In this document: positions 1 to 12,009 of the stretch, in pieces
Numbering within the stretch: position 1 is the stretch's first letter
Layout: each line of letters starts with the position of its first letter
Origin: Cervus elaphus
Lineage: Eukaryota; Chordata; Mammalia; Artiodactyla; Cervidae
DNA: 64,000 nt
Assembly (NCBI RefSeq): GCF_910594005.1
Contig: NC_057847.1
Location: 27,317,001-27,381,000 of the forward strand
Direction: 5' to 3'
Notes under the pieces: generated by a model
Databases searched by the model: none
Told to the model about the DNA's origin: nothing
The model's input: only the letters and a program-made list of their open reading frames with translations
Position numbers and translations under genes: made by a program

Positions 1-1062
1 CAGCAAAGTAATTTGTTATATATATTTTCAGATTATTTTCCATTATAGGTTATTACAAGATATTGAATAGAGTTCCCTATGTTATACAGGGTAAATCCTT
101 GTTGCTTATCTATTTTATGTGTAGTAGATCATATCTGTTAATCTCATACTCACAATTTATCCATACTTCCCTTTGCCCTTCAGTAATCATAAGTTTAGTT
201 TCTAGTTTGTTTGGGTTTTATATATAGATTTATCAGATTCAGGTTGATGTATGGCAAAAATCACCACAATATTGTAAAGTAATTAGCCTCTAATTAAAAT
301 AAATTAATTTTAAATATTAAAAGGTATTATTTTTTAGATTCCACATGTGTTGTTTATTTTTCTCTGACTTTCTTCCCTTAGTATGATAATCTCTAGGTCC
401 ATTCATGTTGCAGCAAATAGCATTACTTCATTCTTTCTTATGGCTGAGTAATATTCCATTGCATGTATACCACATCTTAAACCACTCATCTGTTGATGGG
501 TACTTGGGTTTTTTTCATATCTTGGATATTGTAAATAGTGCTGCTATGAACATTGGGGTGAATGTATCTTTTCAAATTAGAGAATTAGAGTTTTCTCTGG
601 ATATATGCCTGGGATTGGGATAGCTGGATAATATGGTAGCTCTATTTTTAGTTTTGTAAGGAATCTCCATGCTGTTTTCCACAATGGCTGCACCGATTTA
701 CATTCCAACCAACAATGTACAAGGGTTCCTTTTCCCCATACCCTCTCTGGCATCTAATTATTTGTAGATTTTTTGATAGCCATTCAGGTCAGTGTTATGT
801 GATGCATCATTGTGGTTTCGACTTCCATTTCTCTAATAATTAGTGATGTCAAGTGTCTTTTCATGTGCCTGTTGGCTATCTGTATGTCTTCTTTGGAGAA
901 ATGTCTGTTTGGGTCTTCTGCTCATTTTATGAATACATTGGGTTTTTTGATATTGAATCATTTGAGCTGTTTGGATATTAACCACTTGTTGGTTGCATCA
1001 TTTGCAAGTATTCTCTCCCATTATATAGGTTGTCTTTTCGTTGATGGTTGCCTTTGGTGTCA
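1..1062 (-). mobile_element. Old L1: 3' UTR and C-terminal ORF2 part, inverted
   Basis: The plus strand reads the complement of L1 ORF2 C-terminus and 3' UTR: the 'gctgagtaatattccattg' block near 447, 'ctgctatgaacattggggtg' near 540 and 'ttctttggagaaatgtctgt' near 890. It is diverged and full of stops. The left end runs off the window. It is interrupted at 230-320 by a short L1 3' end in the opposite orientation. Confidence 0.85.
230..320 (+). mobile_element. Very short L1 3' end nested in the inverted L1
   Basis: About 90 bp matching the ruminant L1 3' end ('atggcaaaaatcaccacaat' and 'taattaaaataaatt'). The same text ends the L1 at 59.7 kb, with which it can be compared directly. It is a strongly 5'-truncated insertion; no clean target duplication is seen. 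Confidence 0.7.
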
Positions 1063-1996
1063 TATGGCCTCAGACACATAGCCAACATGACACTCAACAG
1101 AGAAAAGCTGAAAGCCTGTCAGCTATAGTGTGGAGTGGGCTGGTGCTAAGGCCTGGCTGCTGTGGCTGGGAATGGAGGTGATTGTGCTACCACTTGGGAC
1201 TTAAGCTGCCTGCATACAGGCCTCTCCCAAGACCTGACCTCCCCAGATCTGGCTTCAAGTTACAGTGTGGGCTGGGTGGCACTGGAGAGCTCCCACTCAT
1301 GGTGTGAAACAAGCCATATGTATTCCTCTCCAGGGACTGTCTGCCCAGAGATATGCATGGCACTGCCCTGTGTGTGGGCTGACAAAATCCCCCACCAAGT
1401 GCCCTGACAGTGGGTTCCAATGCTGGACTGTCCCCACTGTGCATGCGCTGACACGGGGCTCTGAGGTTCAGCCTGAACCACACCCCAGGCCCTGCAGGCT
1501 GTCTCCACACTTAGACAGAGTCCTATCCCAGGGCCTCTCTGCTGAAGACTTAACGTCTACCTGCTCTCCATTCTAGCGGCCCTGCTCCACACACCTCTGG
1601 GACTGAGAAGGGTGGTGAGGTGGCAGCTGTCAGCACTGGTCTCTCTCCACTGTGATTGCTGGCAAGGCAACATGTACATACGCCTTGCAAGCAGAGTCTG
1701 GGCCACTCCAGTTTCTTTGACCCACAGACCTCGCAGCAGGCAAGGGGACTCCCCAGGGCGAGAGCCTGCCCATGTGGACCTTCCCTGCTTCACAGATCCC
1801 TTCCAGGGGTGCGGATCCCAACCTGATGCCTTTTATTTTTTTGGTCCTATCCAGTTTCAGCTTTGGTTGTGTAAGTGGTCTTTTGCCAGCTTTCAACTGG
1901 TTTTATGAGAGAATTGTTCTACATGGAGCTGTATTTTTGATGTGTTTAGGGGGGTAGGTGAGCTATAGGTCCTCCCACTGCACCATCTTGATGCTC
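1063..1996 (-). mobile_element. L1 5' UTR, inverted, joined directly to ORF2 C-terminus
   Basis: On the minus strand it begins GGGAGCATCAAGATGG near 1996 and continues with the ACATCAAAAATACA and AGCTGGCAAAAGACC blocks of ungulate/carnivore-type L1 5' UTRs. It meets the ORF2 C-terminal part near 1062, so ORF1 and most of ORF2 are missing between them. Open frames in this GC-richer stretch are chance. Confidence 0.65.
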
Positions 1997-2625
1997 CCTC
2001 CCCTAAGTGGCTTTATATCTATAAAAATATAGAATTTTATGCTCACACAGAGTATAATCTGGCTCACAGGCTTTGGGCTGAAATCTTGAACCTCTTATAC
2101 TTGCTTAATAATGTCATCTCCTGTCTGTCATTTTGGAGATGAGTGGCAGAGGGTATCAGAGATGAGTGCCCCAGATGATGCTTGGATAAAGACATAATCA
2201 ATATAAACCTCCATTCTCAGTTAAAGCAGAACTAGAAAAGTAGTCTGATCATACCAATTTGTGGTACAAGACAAGAAAATTCAAACAGCCCTGGGGTGAG
2301 ACAGCAAAATGATACTGTTGATCCCTCCCAAGTGAAGTAAACAACTGGTAGTCAAGGAGGAGAGGGCTAGAAAGAAAGGCATGGGCAAGTTCATGGCAGC
2401 CCAACAGTAGATTGGACATGCTGCTGTTTACTCAATTATGAACCACATCAAGGACCAAGTCAACACAGATGGAACTATCTTATTCTGCTATGTCTAGTCC
2501 TCAGTAAAACCCCAGAAGGCATGATTTGTTTTGAGGGGATATACTTGAGATTTGAAGGGTGAAATGTATGAGCAGGGAACAACTGGAAAGAAAAATATTT
2601 TTAAAGGATATAGTTCCAAAAATTA
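1997..2625. other. Unassigned flank
   Basis: No coding signal and no repeat I can name. Composition is ordinary. Confidence 0.5.
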
Positions 2626-2835
2626 AATGTTTAATTCTAATGAAATATGTTAGAATCTGTATGCTGAAAACTACAAAACACTGAAAGGAACCAAAATCAA
2701 TCTAAGTAAATTGAGATGTATTATGTTCATAGACTGAAAGTATCAATGTTGTTAAGATGGAAATTTTCCCCATATTGATCTACAAATTTAACACATCACA
2801 ACCAAAATCTCAGTATGAATTTTCCAGATACTGAT
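2626..2835 (+). mobile_element. Old L1 ORF2 fragment
   Basis: Contains the ORF2 block 'ctgaaaactacaaaacactg' and 'gttaagatgg' followed by 'atattgatctacaaattta', in forward orientation. It is diverged, with no open frame. Confidence 0.7.
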
Positions 2836-3607
2836 TTTAATATCTTTTCCCATTAACAGTGACAAGAGCATCAGTTTTCTAACCAAATTATAAACAAAAT
2901 CTCCTTTACCATACCCCTAGCAGTTAACGACTTACAGGATAGTCATGTATTTGATTATGCTAACTCATTGCAATCATCTGCTGCATTATTGCAAAACACT
3001 AATGAAGTGCTCCAGTCACAGATATGAGGTATTATTAGCTGACCTTGATGTGTTATTCCAGGACACACATCCTGGAGACTGAACCACCATCTAGGTTCAC
3101 CAGAGAAACTATCACTTGGACCTTGCTTAAGGGGCCATCCCAAGTTCTCTTTGCCCCATCATTGCTGAAAAGTGCCAAAGCTTTAAGGATTGGGTCCATG
3201 CTTACCACCACCAGAAGACAACGGGATGCTAGTGGAGTTGCTATTATTTCCTGTTATCTCTTATAGGGTCCATGACCCTCCTATGAAACGGATATGAAGA
3301 TAAACATTACACACGAGACTCACTTCCTTGCATTAACTGGGACTTTCATTACTTACATGTTCCACTGGGTAAGATCCTTAAAACTGAGATTTCACCAAAA
3401 ATAAGTTAACAAATAGAAATAGGACTTCAAGTTCATGGGTATACCCCACTAAGTACTCCAGATATCAGGAATAGATCACTCCTAGTCCTTCTTAACACTC
3501 TAAGAATCAAATTACTAGCTATATCTGACTCCCTACTCATACTTCAACCAGTTTAACCTCTCCAGTTGGTCCTTTTGGATGCTGAGCAGTTTATCCCACA
3601 GGCTTTA
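2836..3607. other. Unassigned flank
   Basis: No repeat or gene recognised. A 30-codon open stretch around 2932-3026 is rich in Gln/Asn/Ser/Leu but has no start, matches nothing I know, and is probably chance. Confidence 0.4.
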
Positions 3608-3778
3608 AAATTGTTGCTATTAAAAGTGTGGTCTGCGGATCAGCAGCATCAGTATTACCTAGAAGCTCGTTAGAAATGTAGAATCTCAGACTTCATTGCA
3701 GAGCTAATGAATGAGAATCTGTTTTCCCAAGATTTCCAGGTGATTCACGTGTCCATTAAAGTTTGACGGGCACTGCTT
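3608..3778 (+). mobile_element. MER5A-type hAT (Charlie) DNA element
   Basis: Shows the MER5A blocks AAGTGTGGTCTGCGGATCAG, 'gttagaaatgtagaatctca', 'ccaggtgattc' and the closing 'ttaaagtttgacgggcactg'. It is an ancient mammalian non-autonomous transposon fossil. Confidence 0.85.
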
Positions 3779-3823
3779 ACAAGGACTTAGCTCTACCTTC
3801 CCATTGGCTAACTAAGTCCTTGT
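3779..3823. repeat. 12-bp perfect inverted repeat
   Basis: Arms ACAAGGACTTAG (3779-3790) and CTAAGTCCTTGT (3812-3823) are perfectly complementary around a 21-nt loop, just beyond the MER5A end. Confidence 0.9.
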
Positions 3824-4017
3824 GAAGACATATTGGGACCCAGTAACAATAATCAAGGTCAACTGTGCACCACAGAAAATGAACTATCACCAAACTAATA
3901 ATTGTTCCTACTGGTTATTTTGTTGGTCACTGAGGGTCCCTTTTGAGATGAAAGGGAACTTTTTCTCCAGAATTTAATTTGCCACTCCACAGCTAGAGAG
4001 GGTTGGCTTTATCAAAC

Positions 4018-4645
4018 AGATTCATTGATGAGCTCTAATAGTTTCCTGGTAGCATCTTTAGAATTTTCTATGTATACCATCATGTCATCTATGAAAATTG
4101 ACAGTTTTACTTCTTTTCCACTTTGGAGTCTCTTTCTTTCTTTTCCTGATTGCTGTGGCTAGGACTTCCAAAACTAGGTTGAATAAAAATGGCAACAGCG
4201 GACTTTCTTTTTTTTTTTTTTTTTTTAACAGCGGACTTTCTTGTCTTGTTCCTGATCTCAGAGGATATGCTTTTAGCTTTGCACCACTCACTGAGAATGA
4301 TGTTAGCCATGGGTTTTTCGTGTATGTTCTTTATCATGTTGAGGTATGCTCCCTCAATGTCCATGTTCTGGACTTTTATCATAGATGGGTGTTGAATTGG
4401 GGGAAATTTTCCTGCATCTACTGAGACGACCATATGGTTTTAGTTCTTCCAGTTTGTTGATGTGGTGTATCATACTGATTCATTTGCGGGTATTGAAGAA
4501 TTCTTGCACACTTGGGATAAAGCCCACTTGATCACGGTGTATGACCCTTTTAATACATTGTTGGCTTTTATTGGCTAGTATTTTACTTTTGTGTCTATGT
4601 TCATCAGTGATATTGGCCTGAAATTTTTTGTGGTATGGGAATTTT
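4018..4645 (-). mobile_element. Old L1 ORF2 reverse-transcriptase fragment, inverted
   Basis: The plus strand carries complements of known ORF2 blocks: 'cttccaaaactaggttgaat', 'ttgtcttgttcctgatctca', 'atgttgaggtatgctccctc' and 'atgttcatcagtgatattgg'. It is a decayed fragment with a poly(T) insertion at 4210-4226. Confidence 0.85.
4194..4242 (-). mobile_element. Poly(T)-only insertion flanked by a 16-bp duplication
   Basis: The 16-mer AACAGCGGACTTTCTT occurs at 4194-4209 and again at 4227-4242, separated by a pure T run. This is what LINE-type target-primed reverse transcription leaves if only the poly(A) tail is copied. The duplicated text belongs to the host L1 fragment. Confidence 0.8.
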
Positions 4646-7149
4646 ATAGTTTTGAAGCACTGACAATATTCTATGTGACAACTGTAGCACATTGTCTTGA
4701 TTTGTCTTGACTCATCCACTTGCAGAAAATAACTGAGTGAATGCAACATTCAAATGGAAGCTCTCTGGTTGACCTTAGTGGGATGAACATTGTATAGTTT
4801 TGCTTAAAAATCTCCTAACAAAGTAAAAGATAGCTGCCACTATTCCTCAGTATAAATAACAGCTTTTCCAAGACAAGAAAAGACAAGTTTTGCAGCAAAA
4901 ACTGGCAATCTTGCCCCAGGATGAAGGGACTTAAGACACACATTCCAAACTCCAAGAAAATGGAACCTCCATTCTGAACATAATATAGTTGGACTAATTA
5001 TGATATTGGCACCAGTGAGGAAAAGTGTTAATAGTAATAATAATGATGATAATATATTGTTTACTATTTGATAAGCACATGCATATATGAATACAGACTA
5101 AATCTCATGTTATACAATTTTCAAAAACTGGCATTCTTGTCTCTTACGTTAGAAGCCTATGGTTAATGACTGCTGAAGGAATGTGCAGAGCGTGTGGTAC
5201 GATATGCCTAATTCTCTCCACATGTGCAGTAGAACAAAAGGTGCAGGAGTGTAAGAATGCCAGGACCAAGCAAACCAGTGGTGTGTTCTTTTTCGATATA
5301 TATAAAGTCCTTCACACCACATTTTTTCAAGTGCACTGGGTTTAACTATAAGAAAAGTCATTTGGGGGGCCAGAAATGAATCATATACAGTATGCTGAAA
5401 AAAAGTTTCTTCAAGAAAAGCTGTTGGCAAACCAGCATAACACAACTCTCATTGCTCATCTGTTAAAACTTCACAGTTATGGCACAGAAATTGAAGGTAC
5501 AGGTTGAAGTTGTTTGACTTGTTTTTTGGCTTCCTCTCTGACTGGCTGCTCACAAGACCACAAAGGGCCCATAACACTAGTAAGTCTTTCCCCTGGTCTT
5601 TACTTACACAGTCCTATTATGGAACTTGTTGGTTTCAACAATGAAGGGACGATTGATGGTCATATCCCATCAATCAGGAATGGGACAGGGACCTATCTTG
5701 GATTAAAGGAGTTTAATTCTGACTTACAGCTGGTACAGAGGGCAATGCTGGTTAAATTAAGCCTTTTCCTACACACTTATGCTGTGAAAAGCTATTAAAA
5801 GTGTACACTCATATAACCTCTTAAAAAATCACATGGTGGAAAATGTTTGTTTACGTAGTAAGTTAGTCATCTGTAGATGTGTGGATAATGGAAATCTAGC
5901 ATAACTCAATCCATACGAACTCTACCACTTGCTCTTGCCATCAGAATACACACATTGGAAATCTCAGTTCAAAACACTCCCTCTACCAAGTGTAGTGAGG
6001 GGCAGTATGAGCCAGCTACCTGCGACTTCTTGTATATTTACAAAATGCTGACTCTTGATGATGAAAGAGACCTTTATTTTTAAAACAAGTATATTTTTAA
6101 AAACCTAAATTGGGTCACTTTATTTTCAGGTTAAGAGTTGATCCATGTTTTCAATTTATTGCCATACACAAATCATTTTATAAAAAATAATAGGGTAGAC
6201 TGCCACTTCAACATCTTCATGTAAAAACTTCACAGTGCAAGAAAGTGATTACTAATAAGTATGAAGACATCTAAAGCCAGCTGATATTTTAATTATAGGG
6301 CAGGATATTTTTTTGTGATTCTTTCTAAAAAATGTTGGCACACTCATTAAATGCCCAGGTTACAAAAAATCATTTAGTATCACTTCTTACCCTTCAGTAT
6401 ATTTTTAAAATCTACATAGCATCATAATAAATGCTGGTGGGAAACAGAGTGTAAGACTCTAAAAAACTTCTCAGGTAGCACAGTAATTTAAAACTAGGAG
6501 AAAGCATCCCCCTCCCCAAATACTTTTGTATGTGATTTTCTGTCCCTTAACCACAGTAACAAAGTAAAAAATCATTATACCTTAAAAAGAAGCTAAAAAG
6601 GAAAAGATTTCACTTCTCCTTTGAAAACACCACTTCTTACCTCTTAAAGAGAGAAATTTTCACTTTGTGTGTGTTGGGGGGAGGGTTGTTTCATAAAAAT
6701 ATCAAGTTTATGTCAGTTGTACAAATATTTCATTTAGGAAAGAAAGGGAAGCTTTGATTCAGAGGATTTTAAAATATTTCATCACTACAAGAAAAGTGTA
6801 ATTTTAAGCTAAAAAATTGTAACACATTGAACTAACACAAATCATCCACTGGCATATCCTATTGTTTCTCATAAAATGCATAATTAAGGAGTAATAGGTC
6901 AAAGATCTTTTCCCAATGTTCGGTCACATTAGCTTACCAGCCCTGGACAAACCCCACACACCTGGAACCTCAAGATCCTCCTCTCTTACCTGAGGATCCC
7001 GGGCTAACAGCCCTTTAACATCCCTTCCCATTTACAAATTTGTGTAGAATTGTTAAGCTTACATAATCCTTTTGAGAATGAGGTGTTTCAACTTGCATTT
7101 TCCAGAAAAATTTCCCCATTTAAGTATTGTAGCTATTCTTTTAACATTT
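4646..7149. other. Downstream flank, mostly unassigned
   Basis: AT-rich sequence with no gene I recognise. A 94-codon open frame at 5514-5798 has no known relative to my eye and no Kozak context or splice support. Three AATAAA signals on the PDK1 strand at about 6073-6160 could end a long PDK1 3' UTR. Confidence 0.4.
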
Positions 7150-8639
7150 AAAATCTTACTTTAAAATTTATTCTCAATGTATTTCCCTGTCACCTTGAAA
7201 GATGAAGGAAGACTAACAACTTAAGTCTGGCAGCATCCTGGTCTCCTAGGCTAGGTAGCTGACGGAGATTGGCAGATATTGCTTGATACCTGACTCCATC
7301 AGGGCAGCTCTGGGCCATACTCTGAGTCTCAAAACGAAGATGATACCAACCTGTTTGGTATTTCTTAAGCCCGACAGAGTTATCATTATATACCAGATAT
7401 ACCAAAAATTTGTATACTACAAATTACCATATGAATGCAAATGATTTTTTTGATAAGCCCAAGGTGCCTTCTTTCCTGATGAATATAGATATCCTGATAA
7501 AGTATAGATAGATAAGTTTTATAACAAGTTTTTCGTCAATACTTATGCATTTATGGTTTTAATCCTTTGGTTCCGTGACTCTTCTCCTGTTGTCAACCTG
7601 TCTCCTGCTTCTAATTATGCTTCTAATTGCAACATTTTGTGTCTCTTAGAGTCCAGAAGTCTGACCTTTCCATAGAAGAAAACCAAAACCTAAAGATCTA
7701 TTGCTTTAGCAAATGTGGTATCATCATTACTCACTTTAAAAGTGTGATTTTCTAACTAGGCAAGGCATCAGACTCATCTAGGAAGTGTTTTAAAAATTGA
7801 GATTTCTGGGCTATGGCTACAGAGTCTGATTCTGTATGTCTAGAGTAGGACCCAGAAAAACCTTCTCAAAAGCTCCCCTAGGTAATCTCAACAATCATTA
7901 GTATAGTTTCTAGGACTCAATGTTCTGCCCTCAATTTCTTAAATTCAATTTAGAATTTTAGCAGCTGGTCATTTTTAGTACAAAAATTTCCCACTGCATT
8001 AATCGTAAGTACATTCAAAGTAGACTGCCCATGATCTTGGCTTAACTCCATAGGAAACTAGTCATTACAATCCTTTGCAATAAAATTAAAAAATGATGAA
8101 TTAACTTCAGAGTGAAGACAATGCATGTAGATGCTGAAAGGTGGCTGGTTCTACACTTACAGGGTGCCTGTTTGTTGCCTTAATCATAGTCTGAGGATCA
8201 TTCTAATTGCATCTGTCGTTACTAAATAAAATCTGGCAGAACTCCTCTAAAACAGAAAAATGGCTAACCGGCTACTCCATATTAAGGAACTGCTTCTAGT
8301 AGACATAAAAGTATTTTTTAAAAAACAACCACACAGCTTCCTGTAGAAATGCATTTTCATGCTTCTGAAGTCTACCGTAAAGAGAGAGTTGACCAAAACT
8401 ACTGTTGCTTAAAAATATGTTCAATTAACTGTGAAAATATAGGTGTAAAATAGGTACAACTTCGTCCTTTACGAGATTCAACAAGTGTAAATGAAATTAA
8501 TCTTCCACCTATTCTACCTATCCAAATAGTTAACTGTGAACACGACGCACGAAGTATTTGGTATAACGTGGTTCTGATACCACCCCTTCCAAATTTAATA
8601 AAAAGCCACATCCGGATTTTTCAGGGGTCCCAAGTGTGT
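7150..8639 (-). other. PDK1: PDK1 3' UTR (start certain, end uncertain)
   Basis: Sequence directly after the stop codon, with no coding signal. The first good AATAAA on the gene strand is at 7172-7167, about 1.47 kb from the stop. An ATTAAA lies only 41 nt after the stop (8599-8594) and is probably too close. Three more AATAAA copies cluster at about 6160-6073, so a longer 3' UTR of about 2.5 kb is equally possible. A decayed hAT-type repeat (7742-7915) lies inside. Confidence 0.45.
7742..7915 (+). mobile_element. Decayed hAT/MER5-type fragment
   Basis: Resembles the MER5 family layout: 'aagtgtgattttctaacta', 'gcatcagactcatctagg', then 'ttctgggc' and 'gtctgattctgtatgtct'. It is diverged, so the exact family is uncertain. 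Confidence 0.45.
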
Positions 8640-8780
8640 CTAGGCACTGCGGAATGTCGTCATGTCTTTTGGTTCTCGGCTGGGGACACACCAGTCGTCA
8701 GCCTCGTGGTTGGTGTTGTAATGCTTCCAGGCAGCTTTGTTATACACCGGGAGTCTTTCTATTGATTCTGTTGACAGAGC
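8640..8780 (-). CDS. PDK1: PDK1 exon 11 (C-terminal tail and stop)
   Basis: This exon carries the last 46 codons and the TAG stop (8642-8640), reading ALSTESIERLPVYNKAAWKH and ending DMTTFRSA. The tail includes the Asp421-Trp422 pair, known in PDK family structures to anchor the cross-over C-terminal arms of the dimer. The acceptor is CTCTCAG. Confidence 0.96.
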   Translation of the reverse strand, partial: ALSTESIERLPVYNKAAWKHYNTNHEADDWCVPSREPKDMTTFRSA

Positions 8781-9259
8781 CTGAGAGGAAAAGCAGGAGC
8801 TAAGTCAGGCACTTTTTGGGGAATCCATTATTTGAGAAAAATCTACAATGCCAAAAATTTTACTACAAATTAAACCATACTCTATATTGGATTTGTATTT
8901 TATCAATCATAAAACCATCTACATACAGTTTAAAACAGAGCACACATTTGAAACGTGCTACTTACTAAAAGCTTATGGCAACTGCTGAGTGTGCATGTTG
9001 AGTTTATTGCATGCAGTAATTCTCTCACCAGCCTAAAAGTTGCTGGTTTGGAGTTTTACACAAGTGTGACAGACATTCTTATAAAATTTGATCAACAGAA
9101 GTTGAAAAAGTCAGTTAAGTATAAAAGCATAAAAATTCACATAGGTACCTTAATATATGTAATGTAAAAGCATTTAATGAAATCTGGGTTTGAGCCTGTG
9201 TCTTTTCCTACCATTAAAGTCACCAATTTTAGTTAGAGCATATGTGATTTCCACATCAT

Positions 9260-9583
9260 GCATAGCTGACCCTCAGTATCACTCCCCACCCCACATGGAT
9301 ACCAAAAGCTGCCGATGCTCAAGTCCCTTATATAAAAATTGTTGCAGTATCTGCATATCATCTACACACATCCTCCTGGACCCTTTAAATCATCTCAAGA
9401 TTAACTAGAGTAGCTAACACAATGTAAATGCTATACATATACAATAAATATTATGTAAATAGTTGCTGATGTGCAAGAAAATCAAGTTTTGCTTTTTGCA
9501 ATGTTCTGGTATTTTTTTCTTCAAATATTTTTGATTCATGCTTGGATCTATACAGAACTTGGGGATAAAGAGGGCAGACTGTA
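9260..9583 (+). mobile_element. MER2-type Tigger DNA transposon (non-autonomous)
   Basis: Starts TAGCTGACCCTCAGTATC and ends GGCAGACTGTA, imperfect terminal inverted repeats of the MER2/Tigger type. Inside are 'gatgctcaagtcccttatat', 'aatgtaaatgctat' and 'caaatatttttgattcatgc'. It is in PDK1 intron 10. Confidence 0.85.
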
Positions 9584-10953
9584 TTTTCATATTTCCAACA
9601 TTATTGCCATTAAGTCACTGTTCTATTTCAGGTTCCTGTGTATCACTGAGATAAACTACGTTCCTCATTATCTTCAAATTAGGATAAGTTGTTAAGATTT
9701 TAACTTTAAGCAAAAAGTATTCCCTAAGATGTAGAAAATATTAAACTAGAAGTTTCATTCCAATAATGGTAAGGAAGGACCTTAGTTTTAATTATTCTGT
9801 AAGACCTCCTGTATTCTATTTTTTTCCAAAATGGAGCTAAAAATCTTTCACCTATACTTTTATTTTTTTATGCCAGAACTGCCACAACTCCTTGATCTAT
9901 AACAAAAACAAACAAAAACATTATATTTGATGATAAAAAGGGCAACATGAAGGCAATATTTTTAAGTTCCTCACAAATGAGATGGTTAAGAAAGAAAACT
10001 ATTATCTTCAAAGAACTTATTTTCAGACAAATTTACTTTTTCTAATGTAAAGTCTTCAGCATTTCCTATCAAATAGGTGCCATCTAGTGGCCAGAATAAG
10101 AGTTAACTAGAGTCACTAAAAATGGAGGTACCTACCACCAGTCCGCTGCTGAGCTAATCCAGCACACTGGTGGGGCTGAGGGCTTTCTGTCCCTGTAATA
10201 TTTGCTGATGTGTCAGATAAACACATCCCAGGTGAGTCTGCTTCCACAGGTGAGCTGTATGCCTACCAAGGATCACCTGCAATTGTTCCTAAATTTGTTA
10301 CTATACTTACATCTGTCACTGTTACTTAATCGAAGTACTGCTTTTAACCAAGCACACAAAAATGCAGGGGTGGCGTGGGGGGAAGGTTCTCTGAAAACTG
10401 AGATGACGTTTCATAAAGACTCATGAAGGGAAGTTCTATAAAAACTGCTCTCAAAAAAAGAGAAGACAACTGTAAGGAACTGCATAAAAATCAGTTAATG
10501 ATTATGCACTTGGCTGTTTCTTTGATTAAAGAAAGCAAAACAATGTATTGTAGGTATAGCTTCTGTAAGAAAGACAATTAAAACTTCAATCTGAAGACCC
10601 ATATGCAAATGAAAGGCCTTAGCAAGTATATCAAAGACTGGTCAATCAATGTCCATTTAAGCATCTTAAATTACAAGTTTAATTTTAACATAACTTTTGA
10701 CTGCCCACTTTAACCCAATTTTTCTTCTACTAACAATCACGGTACTGATCACTATGGGTAAGAGTATTTCTTTCCCACAAAGAGATCATTTGTCAAAACA
10801 GATGAGAGCCTTGTTAAAAAAAAAGAAACAAAACACATATGTTTGCATTTTAATAGCATGAGGTAGAAGAAAGTCTCATTACAGTTAAATACTGGTATCT
10901 TACAATCAAAAAGTCCAGAAGTGCCATTAAGTCCAGAAGACTATGGTCTTTAC

Positions 10954-11067
10954 CTTAATGTAAATGACTGCATCTGTCCCATAGCCCTCTAGGGAATAGA
11001 GCTTTAGGTCTCCTTGGAAATACTGCGCATAAAGGCGTGATATGGGCAATCCATAACCAAAACCAGC
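10954..11067 (-). CDS. PDK1: PDK1 exon 10 (G2 box)
   Basis: A 114-nt phase-0 exon encoding AGFGYGLPISRLYAQYFQGD and then LKLYSLEGYGTDAVIYIK. The GFGYG box (356-360) and the GT turn (384-385) complete the Bergerat ATP fold. The acceptor is AAACAG and the donor AAG|GTAAAG. Confidence 0.96.
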
Positions 11068-11539
11068 CTGTTTGAGAAAAATGAAATTTTATTCAGAGAG
11101 CCACACACTGAAATACTTTTCTAGTTAAAATAAATGCTACTGGAGTATCCCAGGGCTATTAAGAGCCTGCATCTAAAAGATCTGTTAATAGTCAAGTAGT
11201 AAAAGTGATCAAGCTGCAGCCTAGTTGAGCACTGTATTAGATGGCTTCCCTCTGGTCATTTGAAATTCCTCTTTTTCCTGTAGAACAACTTGTGGGGGTC
11301 TAGAAAAAGGATGCTTCTCTCTTCTTTACTGGCCTGCTCCAGAGTATCCCTATAGTGCTTTCGGCGATATAATTTAAAACATGTTCTCTCTTTCAGGAGC
11401 AAGAGTAGAAGAATACCTGGTGGCAACCTAACAGATACATCTCATGACTTCATACTATGAATTCCAGCCTGAGTTCTGAACCTGGAGAGATCCCTAATAG
11501 GTCTACTCTCTTAATACTCACTGACAGGTCATCTCCCCC

Positions 11540-11830
11540 ACTTAAAAATCTTCAAAGCACCCCAACACCCACTGACCCTCACCATCTCCAACCCACTGCC
11601 TTGAGATAAAAATCCAAGCTTCTAAAAGAGAGCTTTCGAGATTTAACAAGATCAGGTCTGTGCCTCCCACTTTCCAGTCCAGCTGAAGTAAACCTCCTGC
11701 TCCTAAGTTCCTCAAGCACATCATGTTATTTTTCACAGCTGTGTCTTTGCTCATTCTGTTCCCAGTATCTGGAATGGCTTTTACCCGGATAAATCCTATC
11801 AATTCTTTAATATGAAGCAGAACATTTGGA
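11540..11830 (+). mobile_element. L2 LINE fragment
   Basis: Carries L2 3'-ORF text such as 'aaaaatcttcaaagcacccc', 'tgtgtctttgctcattctgt' and 'ctggaatggctttta'. It is an old mammalian LINE in PDK1 intron 9. Confidence 0.6.
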
Positions 11831-12009
11831 TAAGTGTTAAAAAAAAAAAAAAAGGTTTCTTTATCACCAACTCAGGTGTTTAATGACATTTCATATAATA
11901 GTTTAGTGAAGAGTGTATGTGATTCCAGAATTGGTGCAATAGCACCAAACAAATCCAGGCTCTGGCCTTATCTACCTCCACCATTTTTTACTTGACTTCT
12001 TAAACCAGA

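Noticed and set aside
2932..3026. Possible coding fragment rich in Gln/Asn
   Set aside because: Only about 30 codons, no start, no recognisable family and a stop right after; too short to support.
1..7149. RAPGEF4 exons, expected on the downstream side of PDK1
   Set aside because: No recognisable exon; in human the distance is larger than this flank.
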